Positions 1-11,924 of a DNA stretch of 64,000 nucleotides are shown in pieces. Location of the stretch: positions 6,944,001 to 7,008,000 of the forward strand of contig NC_060019.1 in assembly GCF_021134715.1 (NCBI RefSeq), written 5' to 3'. The notes under the pieces are model-generated. The model ran no database searches and had not been told where the DNA came from. It saw nothing but the letters and a program-made list of their open reading frames with translations. Origin of the DNA: Daphnia pulex (taxonomy: Eukaryota; Arthropoda; Branchiopoda; Diplostraca; Daphniidae). The stretch's first letter is position 1; the number at the start of each line of letters is the position of its first letter. A program made the position numbers and the translations under genes.

Positions 1-176
1 TTAATAATGTCATGTTTAGGTTTTGATTCTTGAACTTCTTCTAGGATAACTTTACTTTCACTCAACTCTTCTTGATGAAAACCCCAACTGCAAGCATTTG
101 CAGTTGGGGTACTGGTGCGTGCTGCTTGTAATGTTTCACTTTTTGCCGAATGTTTCCATATAGTTAACTTTGACAT
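1..176 (-). CDS. Partial open frame at left edge, unrecognised
   Basis: An ATG at 176 opens a frame that runs leftward off the window with no stop (about 58 codons seen). The product is polar and Ser/Thr/Glu-rich, with no motif I recognise. It lies just outside the nested transposons that begin in the next few hundred bases, so it could be the first exon of a transposon protein, a host exon, or chance. A 28-bp perfect hairpin lies inside it. Low confidence because no family supports it. Confidence 0.22.
   Translation of the reverse strand, partial: MSKLTIWKHSAKSETLQAARTSTPTANACSWGFHQEELSESKVILEEVQESKPKHDII
82..109. repeat. Perfect 12-bp-arm hairpin
   Basis: CCCCAACTGCAA is followed by a 4-base loop and its exact reverse complement. 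Function unknown; it may be a transposon end or a structured RNA segment. Confidence 0.6.
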
Positions 177-261
177 TATGACACACAAAGATTTGAAAAA
201 AAAATGATAAGTTGTTTACGTCTTACAAATAGGTGAATCAAAATGGAATATGCTCGTCGAT

Positions 262-752
262 GACTTCGTTTGATTTTCCAGTAAAATTCATTGCCTATGC
301 AGACGACAATTGTAACATCTCACAAAGAGCCAGAAATTGCAACCCTTAATTTACAGATTGTGTGTTACACGGTGGTTAGTTGGCTCCGATCAAAGTAACT
401 ATATCTGGATGCCCTCAAAACTGTATTTTTATTATTCTCTCGCAAACGTATCGCATTACCCAACCTAAACATCTGTATTAACAACATCATGATTTCTCCT
501 TCTCTGTCTGTCCACTTTCTTGGCATCATTGTTGACGCGAATCTAAATGGAAAGAACATCTAAACGCTAAATGCGTTTCAGCCAAAAGGGTTCTTCTCAT
601 GGTTAACTCCTGTCTGCGCTAATCCTTTGGCTTTGATTGTATGCGCCTCAGGTCTCTTTACCTCTCAAATGTTGAGCCGATCCTCACCTATGGGTGCTCA
701 GTGTGGCTTTCTATTAGTTTAGTCAGGCAAATCGAATGCAATGTTACAAATT
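262..752 (+). pseudogene. Non-LTR retrotransposon (LINE) reverse transcriptase fragment, 5' part
   Basis: A frame near 274-320 reads FPVKFIAYADDNCNI, which contains the RT active-site box YADD (296-307). Further on, in other frames, come the LINE-typical segments VSAKRVLLMVNSCLR and EPILTYGCSVW (about 674-706). Stops and shifts separate these pieces, so it is dead. The coding homology stops at about 752, where the inverted end of another element starts. A LINE fragment reading KTLRSFQRFAARLITRSFKT begins just beyond that element's far end (about 23,265), which suggests one LINE was split. No poly-A tail or 5' end is visible. Confidence 0.7.
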
Positions 753-923
753 GGAAGTTTTGCAGTATTCATGAAACATACTTAGAAATATAGAGAAAAT
801 GAGTATATGCTACGATAAAAAAGCTCCCGGTGAAAGTGGTGGGGAAATAGGTAATTTAATTTAATACGTTTTTTGGGGAGAAAAATAACATAAGTATGAC
901 AAAAAGCTAAAAAGCAGACGACA
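753..923 (+). repeat. Left terminal inverted repeat of the CXC/PIN element
   Basis: Pairs with 23,069-23,238 in inverted orientation. It starts near GGAAGTTTTG and ends near AAGCAGACGAC. The LINE coding homology stops at its outer edge. Confidence 0.75.
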
Positions 924-1129
924 TAGCATGTTGTGAAAGAGAACGAAAATGTAGTTTTTTTTTAATTTTGTTCTTTATTAATTCAGATTTACTTGATGTG
1001 ATATTTATAATTTTGTTTTACGATTTGTAAAAAAGTTTGTGTCACTTGTAATCGTGTTGATAAGTTTTCAATGTTGAGTGTTTTGAGTGAAAAGGGAGCA
1101 ATTTCATTAAACTCTTAAACTTAAAAAAA

Positions 1130-3053
1130 ATATTGACAAGGAAGACAGCATTCCTATTACATCAGAAGGTCAATACGTTCACAAAAATTGCAGAAAAAAC
1201 TATTCTAGCAGACGTAAAATTCTTCGGGCAATTTAAAATAGTGATTCCCTTCAACAACGTCACAGCTTCTCAGTCAAAAACGAAGAACAAGTAGTTTCAG
1301 ATTTTCCATCACGTTTAGATTTCAACAAAAACTGCTTTCTTTGTGGAAATTCTGCTGATATTTCAGCCTCACACAAAGCTAAAAATCCTGTGGTAAATGT
1401 TAAATCTAATGTCTAATGTTCATAAAGCAATATAAAACCAGTGTGGGAAGAGGGCTGATGAATGGTCAGCTGCTGTAAGTTGTCGTATTGAAACTAGTTT
1501 TGATTTAGAAAATGTAACTCCAATTTATCATACTAATTGTTTCACTAACTTCCATTCATCTAGGCCAATTCCTGTAAAAAGGAAAGTAGAAGATGATGAT
1601 AGTGAACGTTACAAAGCCTTCCTTGTTGCATCAACTCACATTACAAGTCACGAAGAAGATTATACGTTTCCTTCAAACAACTCAATGAAATAACGGCTAA
1701 GGAAGGTGTTCAACCGTATTTCTAAAAATGGATGAAATTTCGGCTATTGCATAATTTTAAAGAACAAGAAGTCATAATAACCAGAGTGTCACACATGAAT
1801 GACCATATTGTAATACTACATGAAAAATCAAGCAGAATTATTCACAATTTCTACTCAATAACTTTGAAAGAAAGTGAAATTGATAAGAAAATGGAGATCA
1901 TTAAAGAAGCAGCAAGATTGATCAAGAGCGAAATCATGTCCATATCTCCCAACAAAAAAGAATTCAATTCGTATAATGATTTAGAATCAACTATTGACAT
2001 TTTGAATTTCATTCCTCAGTCCCTCCGAACTTTTAGGAAAATCTTTTTACCGGGAAAGACATTGAAAAAAAACTGGCGAAATTGGTCAAGCAATTGTTCA
2101 AGCAGTTCGCCCAAAATCAATCGCTGCGTCATTTCAACTTGGATTAGCAATAAATCATCATTATTCATTTGGTTCACGACAAACTTATAGATTTACTTCA
2201 TCCACTGGGTTTATGCTCTTCTTATGGTGATGTAGTTGACTTTGAACGCAATTCTGAAGTTGAAATTAACACTGATTTAGAGGGATATTCTCCTCAACTT
2301 TCCGTCCAACATATCGCAGATAACGCACATCATAATATAGCAACCATTCATGGGAAACGAACATTCCGCGGAATGGGAATTATGGCCGCAATGTGCCCAG
2401 CTCCATTGGTGAGAAAGAAAGCTATTTAACAGTAAAATTTAAAATGAAGACATATTAAATTCTGGAAAAATCCAAATCATTTCCTATCGTGGAGACAACA
2501 AGGTATGAATGATCAGTTTTAGAAAATGTTTGGTTCATTGAATCTTACAAACTATATTCAAATTTTTAATTCTATTAATTAATGTAGTAACTTTCAAGAA
2601 TTTACTATAAAACCCTACTTTCTTTAAAAAGGAATGATAACGGAACGCGACTCGTTTTGTTGTGGCACTGCTCTTGGTTTTTTGGTTCAAGTAATAGACC
2701 TAGATGGAAAGAAGAAATGAAATGAGCAGTAAAAGTAAGAGGAAAATGTGCAATTTTTTACTTCCCATTTATCAACCTAGCGGCTAGTGATCCAACGTGA
2801 ATTACTTCAACTCTCTATTTCATTGTTAATCAAGGGAGGATGTATGGTTTTACACCAGTTCTAACGTTTGATCAACCACTGTACCTTAAAGCTTTTGCTA
2901 TCCAAAAGTGTAACAGCGATTCATCTCATATAGTTCTAAAACATGGTGGTTTTCATACTCAGATGAGTTATATACATGCAATCTGCTCACTGATGGATGG
3001 ATCCGGTTTAAAGGAAGTGTATGAACAGATTTACGCTGCGGAAACAGTAACCC
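1130..3053 (+). pseudogene. CXC/PIN-like transposon-associated protein, N-terminal half (broken)
   Basis: Successive frames read a Cys/His-containing start (YVHKNCRKNYSSRRKI, then NKNCFLCGNSADISASHKA at about 1,320-1,385), a middle region (1,732-2,429, with VQAVRPKSIAASFQLG and HGKRTFRGMGIMAA), and after a gap, probably an intron at about 2,430-2,830, TFDQPLYLKAFAIQKC and HGGFHTQMSYIHAICSLM (2,860-3,000). I recognise these blocks, in this order, from a widespread uncharacterised invertebrate family. Several stops and at least two frameshifts interrupt it, so this copy is dead. It is cut at 3,053 by the LTR of copia element 1; later blocks of the same family resume at 19,316. Confidence 0.65.
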
Positions 3054-3361
3054 TGTTATGTTTATCGATCAATGACACTGTTAATTTCTCAAGAACACGG
3101 CTTCCCCTGGGTTCTCTCCTAGAAAACGTTGCTATACGTTTCTCTATCGCTTCTCTATCGCTTCTCTCCTACACAATATTGATATACGTTTCCCTATTTT
3201 GTTTTCTCTCTCTTGTGTTTTTCTATCTAAGAGTGCGAACGTCTAAAACGACTCTTCCTCTTTATAACCTAGGTAAATATAAGATGGGCAAAGATCCCAA
3301 AATGCAAAGATATTCCTCGTTCGAGAAGGCCAAGTAGTTAAAGCCTTTTCTAAATAAAATA
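3054..3361 (+). repeat. Probable 5' LTR of copia element 1
   Basis: It begins with TGTTA, as does copia 2, at the point where the CXC/PIN family homology stops, and ends directly before a primer-binding site identical to that of copia 2. The right boundary is set by the primer site. The expected terminal CA is not intact. No 3' LTR survives, so the left boundary is an estimate. Confidence 0.55.
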
Positions 3362-3375
3362 GGTTATGGGCCCAG
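3362..3375 (+). promoter_or_regulatory. Primer-binding site (half initiator tRNA-Met)
   Basis: GGTTATGGGCCCAG is complementary to the anticodon stem-loop region of eukaryotic initiator tRNA-Met. Drosophila copia is known to prime from an internal cut of this tRNA. The same 14 bases follow the 5' LTR of copia 2. Confidence 0.8.
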
Positions 3376-3404
3376 AGTAACCCGACCCGCTCAAGAAAGA
3401 AAAG

Positions 3405-6115
3405 ATGGACAACTCACCCTCACGAGATGGCTTTCGAGCAAAAACAGTTCAATTCAATGGCAAGAATTTTGAAAGCTGGAAATTAAGCGTTAATATCGCT
3501 CTCGGAAGCCATAACTTGGTGCCGATATTTGATGGATTTCGGACGCGGCTATTCGAGGCGATAACCAATAGTGTTGTTACCAACCAAACTGCGATTGACC
3601 AATGGGCGAAAGACGACAACTTGGCTCAGAGCTATCTATTTAACACCTGTAACGAAGAGCAGCAGAACACACTACTCACCCGCGACACGGCCCATTCTAT
3701 CTTAAATTCTCACACCAGCAGATGTCAGCAGAACAATGTAGAAAGCAGAAAATCCTTACAACAAGACTTTCTAAACTACCGCTTCAAACCGGAGCACACT
3801 GGGAGGTCCCACATAGAGGCAATCAAACTACTAGTTCATCAATTCAAAGACGCTGGAGGTCTCGCTGACGACGATGGGACATCAATAAAATCATCACCTC
3901 TCTACCAACAAGCTACAACAACTTTCTCACAGCCTGGGAGAGCTCCCCTATTTTGGAAAGAACGCTGGCCAACCTCGTCACCAGACTTGATCGAGAAGAG
4001 CGTAAGAAGTCATACAGCAATGGCAATGCCGATGACCAGGCCTATTTTGGTATTCAGACAGGCCCACTTTTGACCGGAGCCAGACGATCAAACCAGCCCG
4101 ACCCATTTCAACGAGCAGCAAACAGGCAGTCTCCCTACCCAAATAGGGGTAGTACAAGGGGCAGAGGCAATGGTCGTCATGTAAGGTTTGCTGCATCCAA
4201 TGGCAGATCGCGCACTTCCACGCGCTGCAGCCACTGCAAAATCGTCGGTCACGACGAGAAGGACTGCCGTAACAAGAACAGTGACTCGCTGTACATCTTG
4301 CAAAATCATCGGACACTCCGAGAACGAATGCTACAGCAAATTCAAGGCTCAGGAAAAGGGTTACCCTGCCGATCAGTCATCGAACGCTGACAGTGGCTAC
4401 ATCGCAGGGCAAATGTCATCCAATTTCAGGTCAAAAACGGATTTCTTCCCCGACTTGGGAGCAACGCAGCACATCACATCACAACAATGGATCCTGAAAA
4501 ATTTCAGTCTTTCAGCCGGGTTCAAAATGGATCGGCGGAATCGGGCAAGTGAAAGTCGACGTCTTAGGAGCAGGTGAAATGGATGTACTAGCATCAGTCA
4601 ACGGAATCATTAAGAGCCACACGTCCTGTATGCTCCCAGCATCGACATCAACTTGATATCCGTCGGCGCCATCACCAACAAAGGGGCAGAAGTTCACTTT
4701 GTCGGCTCACAGGCCCTTATCGTTCGCAAAGACGTCATCGAAATGGCCGCCGAACGCGTCGGAAAGTCACTGTATCTCTTAAATATCTCTTTCGAGGCAG
4801 CAGACGTAACCTCAGTCGCTCGATCTGCAGAGAACTCTCTTCAAGAATGGCATAAACGCCTGACCCACATCGGTTACCGGACCTTCATCAAGATTGCAGA
4901 AAGTGGAGCAGTCGACGGCCTCCACTTAGAACAAGGAACCAAACCTCCACTCGAACGCTGTCATGAATGCGGTATCGGTAAGACGAAAAGTCTCGTTTTT
5001 CCCACCAGCTCCACTACCAGATCTGACAGAATTGGTGCCCTTACCCACAGTGACTTCTGTGGTCCAATGCAGGTCCAAAGCATTGGCCGGGCATGATACT
5101 ACGTCTTATTTCACGACGATTCAAGCGGATTGCGTGTCGTGCGTTTCATCAAACACAAATCTGAGGTGGCCGAATGCTTTAAGGACTTCGTTCAACTCCT
5201 GCACGCTCAGACTGGTCTGCTGGTCGCCGTGCTACGCTCAGAAAACGGTGGCCAATATGAGAACAACGAGCTCCAGATCTTGCTGAGAAAACGGGGAATT
5301 CGCCCCGAGACCTACGTTCGTCACACCCCTAAGCAGAACGGCGTTTCGGAAAGGTACAACCGTACGATCATGGAAGGCGCGAGAACTTCACTGCATTCAA
5401 ATAAATGCCTCCCACTGACCCTGTGGGCAGAAGCTACGTAGTGTCCATCCTCAACCGTGTGCTCTCCAGCACCTGTCTCATCAAGACGCCATACGAGGCG
5501 TGCTACGGCAAGAAACCAGGTCTTTTAAATACTCGTTCTTTTGGCTCCGAGTTTTACACGCTAGTACCAACCGAGAAGAGACGTAAGCTCGATCCCAAGT
5601 GCCTACTATGTTATTTTGTCGGCAACTCGGACACCAAAAAGGGAGATTGGTTTTTGGGACCCATCCACTGGCAAGGTGAATACCAGTCGCGATATCACAC
5701 AGAGCCGACATCACTACGAACGTGGCCTACCCAAAGAGGATTCTACAGGGCGACCTTCACGTTTTCCCAACTAGTACACCACCCGCATCGTCGATCCCGG
5801 AGAGTTCTTTCTTACACAACGTACCGACAGAATTCGACATTGATGAAATTACCGTCGAACCACCGTCAGCCTTGATACCACCAGTCGTCAACAGCCAACG
5901 GCGGTCCGCCAAAGTCAAAGCTCGAAATGAAAGTGGCCTCCGTGTCACCACAGCTGCCTCGGCCGAAGTCCATCACGAGCCGGCCCAGTACCATGACGCT
6001 GTGGTCAGCGACAACGCACCTGAGTAGAAAGCGGCAATGGAAAGGGAGTTCCAATCTCTCATGAAAAACCGGACATGGACGAAAGTGGTGTTGCCTCCGC
6101 GTCACTCTAGCATCA
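3405..6115 (+). pseudogene. Copia element 1 gag-pol, 5' two-thirds (gag, protease, integrase, start of RT)
   Basis: An ATG at 3,405 starts a copia-type Gag that resembles the 12,767 Gag (shared spacing of FNGKNFESWK and WAKDDNLAQ). Two CCHC knuckles follow (CSHCKIVGHDEKDC and CTSCKIIGHSENEC), then a degenerate protease box (DLGATQH at about 4,452, where DSGA is usual). The integrase HHCC finger (WHKRLTHIGY to CHECGIGK) and integrase core blocks (QNGVSERYNRTI) come next, then the region before RT. Many frameshifts and stops make it dead. It stops at 6,115 inside the RT codon run that resumes at 18,442. Confidence 0.85.
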
Positions 6116-6719
6116 TATAATAATCTACCCCCATAAAGTAAAAAAGTGATTTCACGACACCTCGAACAAAATGCCCAAAGGGTTAATTTCAAATTAATGA
6201 ATGAAATTTCTCTATTTAATCAACGTTTGAAAAAAAAATGTTTGGTTTTCTTTAGATTATGAGAAAATGTCTGAGACATTGTTTTGACTTTTGCCATCTT
6301 TTCTGACTTTCGACCATCTTGCTTATGACAATCTCGCTAATCGCTTAATAATTATTTGCGTTCAAAGGATCTATCGCAGTCAACAATAACGTTTTTTAAT
6401 TCTTGATTAATGATAACAAGAATCATCTCAGTTAATGTTTATTATTTCATTTAGTTTTATTAAAAGACGCATACGTTTTGAAAATGGTAGCGTATTACCA
6501 GCTGACCATTTTCGAACAAACAAATAAATTGAATTCAAGTATCTGCCATGATTCGTTTTTTTTAAGAGCGTATTTAGTAGAGCATTGTCACAAACTCATA
6601 TCGTTGGGTCATGTGACTGAAGAAATTCTCCATCAGCTGATATTAATCAGTTATCGAGTTGACTATCGTTGTTACCTACATTGTATCGAACATTTAATTA
6701 ACGTTTGATTTGAAGAAAT

Positions 6720-7934
6720 TTATTTAAAATAAGAATCAAATTTACCTTGATGAGTTCGTTTTTTGTGACGTCTCAGACTTGTCACATTTTTGAAAGTTTT
6801 TTCACAAACATCACAGGCTGCATTATTAGAGACTAAAGTTAAATATAAATAGTATAATATCCAAAAGTAATATACCGAATCAAATTTACTTTCATGTACG
6901 TAAGTTTTGTGACGTCTCAGACTTGTCACATTTTTGAAAGTTTTTTCACATACATCACAGGCAGCATTATTAGAGACTAAAGTTAAATATAAATAGTATG
7001 ATATCCAAAAGTAATATACCGAATCAAATTTACCTTCATGAACGTTACTTTTGTGATGTCTCAGACATGCCACATTTTTGAAAGTTTTTTCACCTACATC
7101 ACAGGCAGCAATGTTAGAGACTAAAGTTAAATATATATTGTATGATATCCAAAAGTAATATACCGAATCAAATTTACCTTCATGTCTACGTAAGTTTTGT
7201 GCTGTCTCATACTTGTCACATTTCTGAATTTTTTTCCACAATCACAACAAATAAATTCTGCCATGACTATTAACAAAATATTGTTATTGTTGCATTTACA
7301 AAAATCGTACGTAAGAATCGTACTTGAATGACGTCGAAAGTGTGAATATGGCGAGCGAAACATTTTCTTGCACATTTTGCACCAGTAACTATTTCTAATA
7401 CCTAAAAGAAATACAAATTATTTTTTTTTAATCGATGCAGCTGTAAGAAGTAAACAGAAAATATGGGTTACGTTTGCGTTTTTTGAAAAATGTGATATCA
7501 ATCGGTTGCATTACTGTCGGATTTCTTATCCGGCGTTTTACTCGTTTAACGATGAAATGCGGATAAACGTTAGTGACCGGAATGGGTTTGCCCAAGGTCG
7601 TCACCTGGTTCAAGTGTTGTTGTTGCTGCTGCTGAGATTGTAATTGTTGTTGCTGCTGCTGTTGAGGAGGTAGTTGTTGCTGTTGTTGCATAATGTGAGG
7701 TGAGTAGTTGATGTCAGTCTGTTGGACGTGGTTAGGTACTAGACCTGTCGGCATCATTTGCGGCTGTTGATTCATGTCGGCCGGGCGATTGTTCTGCATC
7801 GGATAATTCATCATGTTCTGCAGTTGCTGCTGCTGGTCTTGTTGGTGTTGAATCTGTTGTTGCCTCTGCTGGTGTAGGTGTAGTTGTTGTTGCTGCTCGA
7901 CCATCAGGGAATTCAAGAGAGGCGACGGTTGCAT
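6720..7934 (-). CDS. Gln-rich C2H2 zinc-finger protein with tandemly duplicated finger exons
   Basis: The first exon (7,472-7,934) starts at the first ATG after an upstream in-frame stop. It encodes a region rich in Gln runs and ends in a basic patch (VKRVKRRIRN, FFKKRK). A GT donor at 7,471 and AG acceptor at 7,402 lead to the first finger (CKMCKKMFRSPYSHFRRH). A second finger follows (CCDCGKKFRNVTSMRQH), then three or four near-identical fingers (CDVCEKTFKNVTSLRRH) each in its own exon, ending at 6,720. Likely a DNA-binding protein acting in the nucleus. It shares a 390-bp intergenic region, head to head, with the plus-strand gene that starts at 8,322, and lies wholly in the 12.3 kb insert. 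Exact exon ends of the repeated fingers are uncertain. Identity beyond the C2H2 family is unknown. Confidence 0.6.
6725..7160 (-). repeat. Three tandem 144-bp units: zinc-finger exon plus 57-nt intron
   Basis: The block with its conserved finger repeats with a 144-bp period (matching points at about 6,821, 6,965 and 7,109). Each unit has an 87-nt finger part and a 57-nt stretch that starts GTAAAT and ends TTTAG. The 57-nt stretch is a multiple of three and has no in-frame stop, so the frame stays open whether or not it is spliced. Confidence 0.8.
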
Positions 7935-10482
7935 TAGTATCGAAGTTGTTTTCCGGCGTGTGCTTCTCAGTAAAGTCGTTCACTTAATGAGGAAATAAAC
8001 CCCTGCTGGTTTAGTCAGCTAGCTATGTTGCCAACTTCTTATGGAGTAGATATTTATATCAATTCAAATAAATTTACTTTATGTAAATTTATCTTATGAA
8101 AAATAAAAAATCACAACAACTTTAGACAAACGTTGACTAGACCTAAAAATGGTGACTGAAAACGAAACTAAGTATGAAGGTGAATCCAAGATGGCGCTAA
8201 GGACTTAGACTCACTACCACCTCCAAAAAAATAGGCTTTCAAAAATTTTTTTTTTACAGTTTTTGCTGTTCTCACTTCTAGTTCTCACAGTTTACTATCG
8301 TTGAGTGATATATTTAGGTGAAATGGCCAGTGTAAATGCTGTTTTGGGTAAATTTAGTTTAGTTTCAGTTCGATATTTCAATTTGTATAGATTAATTACT
8401 AGTTCTCGAATTATTCCAATACATATTTTTAACAGAAAAATATTACCTTTAATTATATATAGATGAATTAGGAGATGAAATAGAAGAACTTGAAAGGCAA
8501 CTTGGGATAGTTGAAACATCAGCCTTGCCAGGATACTATGATGACCATCCCATAAATACTGTGCCTTCCACAAAAGAAATCGAAGATTGGCACAAATTTG
8601 AAAATCGTCGCTAGTGCAAATTTTGTCGAATTATTTTGCCAGGGCAAAAGGCCAGCAAGGACTTGGGTATGTGACGTCATCTTTTTCTTATTGAAAATGT
8701 GTTTCGTTTTTCTGAAAAATGGGGGGGAGGGATGTCTAACATTCACTCTCTGGTCGGTGACTCCAATGGTTTGAAGATCTGTGCTGATGACCACATGTCC
8801 AGTCCCCGCTTTCGTGTGTTTTTATTTTTTTTTAAGCAGCGCCATTTTGTTTTGTTACTATTCTAGCTAGTGCTAGATCGACGCTCGTTGTAGGAGTTCA
8901 GGTAGGATTGAGAATTGAGGAATGAGCGGTCTTACAGACTCAAGAACTGCCTTACAGTTACCTAACTCAGAATTGCCTTACTACCTAGCTTAGCTGCACT
9001 ACGGAAGCCTCTGTAATCCCTCGACACACATTCTGCCTCCTAAAAAATTAGTCTAGAGTTCGCACCGCATGTTGAATCGGAGTTTAATTTCTTTTCCATG
9101 AAACCCGAAATGTCACAACAATTGAAACGCGCACTCGTAAGTTGACATTTAGATCAACTATCAAACAGAGGATTTCTCGCATTTTTTCTTTTTTTTAGCC
9201 ACCTTAATGACCGGTTTGCGTATATCCCATGGCTTGTCCTCTCTGTATTACTGTATCCCCCACTACCATTTTTCTCTCGACTACCTTATTTTACTCTGTA
9301 TGTTCGACGACGCGTAGGGTATCGTTGTCTGTGTTTGATATATTTATCCTTTATTGATTAATGATTGTAAAAATTAGCATCGGTTTTAATATTTTTTAGA
9401 TGAAGAAGGAAGACCACAATATTTCTACTGTGGGAACGGGTGTCCGAAAGATATCATTCATAGCAATAATATTCGAGCTCTGTGTCTCCCTGATCATGAG
9501 AAATTCCTTCCAATAAAACCGATTCCGCCAGAGTATAAATGGCCAACCCTTGAAAGAACTTATATGTTTGTTCTAGCGCGACTTAGTGGTAAAGGCAACA
9601 TTACAGAGAGCGCATTAAAGGAAACCGAAGAAATGTGTGCTCATAAACTCAGGTTAGTTACTGCGTCTATTACATCTCTGAGATATTTTATTTACTTAAC
9701 TACCTCTTTTCATTTTGCTATAGCACCTTTCTTGAGCCGTCGATAATCTTTTCTTCGAGATTGAATGCAATTTCTACAGCAGCAACATCCTTAAAAAACA
9801 TGATTTCTGACGCCAAAGAGGACAAGAATTCAAGGTCTCGCATACCATACGCAGCCTTGACTGCACTCGCGCGTACCACTATTCGAAACTCTTCAACAAA
9901 TTTTGTTATTGCAGCGAACCATCCAGATGCACTACCATGCTTTCCAAAACATTTGGTGATTCAAAAATAATTTTTTTTCCTAGTTAAGGCTGTTTGTAGT
10001 GTCATAGATAGTGGTGTAGTCCCCAATACAAAAATATAACCCAAAATTCATTTCACAGATTAAGTTCTTTAGAAGAATGGATTGCCATGGGAATCTGCCT
10101 GGAAAAACTGTTTTTTATTTTTGTCGGAGTGTCGATGAATAGGAACCTTGCCTAAGTGATCCCAAATTTCCACAGGGTTAGTGGGAAAGAACTCTTCAAT
10201 TTCCTTTCAAACCGCAGTAATCCCTGGGACTCGCAATTCATCGGAAGTCACATTTCCGCTATTATGAAAACTGTTTTTAGAGGTAAATATTTGCAATTAA
10301 CTTGATATAATTTAATCTAAATTGATAACATTTCAAAAAGCATCCCAGACAAGGTGGAATCCGTATGGTAGAGGACGTAATCGTACGCTTTGTAGTTCAA
10401 TCGAACCTACTTCATTGGAAGATGACTCGGACCCAAGTTGGACCCTGGTAGTACATGAAACTTTAACAGCTAGGAAATTTCG

Positions 10483-11545
10483 GGTAATGCGATGTTAGAC
10501 CTCCCTACTCTATCCCCCAGCTCACCCCGGATAGTAGCCACCCCGAGATAATGTCCCCCCAGATATGAGTCCCCCCTTGATTGTATCCCCCCCTAAGATG
10601 TCCCCCCCATGAAATGTGGAGGGGGGGGTTACTATCGTGTGGAAGTCACGATAGTAGCCCCCCCCCCCCATAGTTCGTTCACGCAAAGGGGGGGACAGAA
10701 TCCGAGCCGTAAAGGACACTAGCCCCCCCCCCCCCCAAAAAAAAAAATCGTCTTGTGATTCGTGTTCCACGGCCTAGCCTGCTATAAATAATCATTCGGC
10801 GACTTCCCGTTTTTTAACTGTGCCTGCTGCCCCACCTCTACTCCATCACACGCTCTGGACTGTACAAGAAAAGTTAAAGTGATAATTAAACGGAAATGTT
10901 TCCCAAATCGCCTAGTTTTTCATCGATATTTCAGCTGTTTGTTTACAATTGTTCCATGTAAGGAAAAGTAAACACCATTTGCGTCCACATCGATTACGAT
11001 GGGGACATATTCGCGGCTACATGACGTGTATAACCCTACCTCAATTTACATTAACATGTTTACTTTTCCTTACATGGAACAATTGTAAACAAACAGCTGA
11101 AATATCGATGAAAAACTAGGCGATTTGGGAAACATTTCCGTTTAATTATCACTTTAACTTTTCTTGTACAGTCCAGAGCGTGTGATGGAGTAGAGGTGGG
11201 GCAGCAGGCACAGTTAAAAAACGGGAAGTCGCCGAATGATTATTTATAGCAGGCTAGGCCGTGGAACACGAATCACAAGACGATTTTTTTTTTTTGGGGG
11301 GGGGGGCTAGTGTCCTTTACGGCTCGGATTCTGTCCCCCCCTTTGCGTGAACGAACTATGGGGGGGGGGGCTACTATCGTGACTTCCACACGATAGTAAC
11401 CCCCCCCTCCACATTTCATGGGGGGGACATCTTAGGGGGGGATACAATCAAGGGGGGACTCATATCTGGGGGGACATTATCTCGGGGTGGCTACTATCCG
11501 GGGTGAGCTGGGGGATAGAGTAGGGAGGTCTAACATCGACATGCC
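10483..11545. mobile_element. 1.06 kb near-perfect palindromic (foldback) element
   Basis: Arms 10,490-10,974 and 11,057-11,538 are almost exact reverse complements around an 82-bp centre (10,975-11,056). Outer ends are GGTAATGCGATGTTAGACC and, inverted, GGCATGTCGATGTTAGACC. The element is flanked by a 9-bp direct repeat GAAATTTCG (10,474-10,482 and 11,546-11,554), so it inserted into an exon of the surrounding gene. Each arm carries an outer tract of regularly spaced runs of 4-8 C (G on the right arm). No protein-coding capacity is evident. Arm identity this high implies either a recent origin or ongoing gene conversion, or an assembly artefact; the flanking duplication argues against the last. 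Confidence 0.85.
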
Positions 11546-11756
11546 GAAATTTCGCACGGGGAGCGCGTTTTTTTCTCAATATCAAAATTATTAAAACAGT
11601 TTTTTTTCACCGACTATTTTAAATGTAATTCTATTCTAAATTCATTTGTTTTAATTTCCAAAATAGGGTTTCCGATATTGAACTTCACAGTCTACTTAAC
11701 GTTTTCTGCTATTTGACATTACTGAAGAAGAGAATTACGAAGGGAGTATTCTGCTA

Positions 11757-11880
11757 AACGGCATGTGGACGATCGCCCCCTTCGACAAATGCCCCCCTGA
11801 CTTTGCTCCAATTGCCCCCCGACTGTCGCCCCCCAAAAATGCGACTGTTTCCCCCCTAACTAAAGCCCCCCCTTAAATAA
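11757..11880 (+). repeat. Second C-run array beginning with a palindrome-like terminus
   Basis: It starts with GGCATGTGGACGATCGCCCCC and continues with seven runs of 5-7 C spaced about 10-15 bases. The start resembles the terminus of the neighbouring palindrome (GGCATGTCGATG). No matching opposite end was found nearby, so it may be one end of a related, truncated element. Confidence 0.5.
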
Positions 11881-11924
11881 TAAAAACTGATCCCTTTGTG
11901 AAAAATGTATGTAGATGCAGAGCA

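Noticed and set aside
6725..7160. CRISPR-like array (regular 144-bp repeats)
   Set aside because: Repeats are coding zinc-finger units in a eukaryotic context; unit size and content do not fit CRISPR.
7428..7983. Second reading frame of the Gln-rich exon (7,732-7,983, Thr/Ala-rich) as a separate protein
   Set aside because: It is the shifted frame of CAG-type repeats; the Gln frame joins through a proper donor to zinc-finger exons.
10522..10770. Gly-rich open frame inside the palindrome
   Set aside because: Made by C-run translation and mirrored in the other arm; no coding signal.
10483..11545. Palindrome as an assembly join artefact
   Set aside because: Flanked by a clean 9-bp direct duplication and interrupts an exon frame, as expected of an insertion; long reads would still be decisive.
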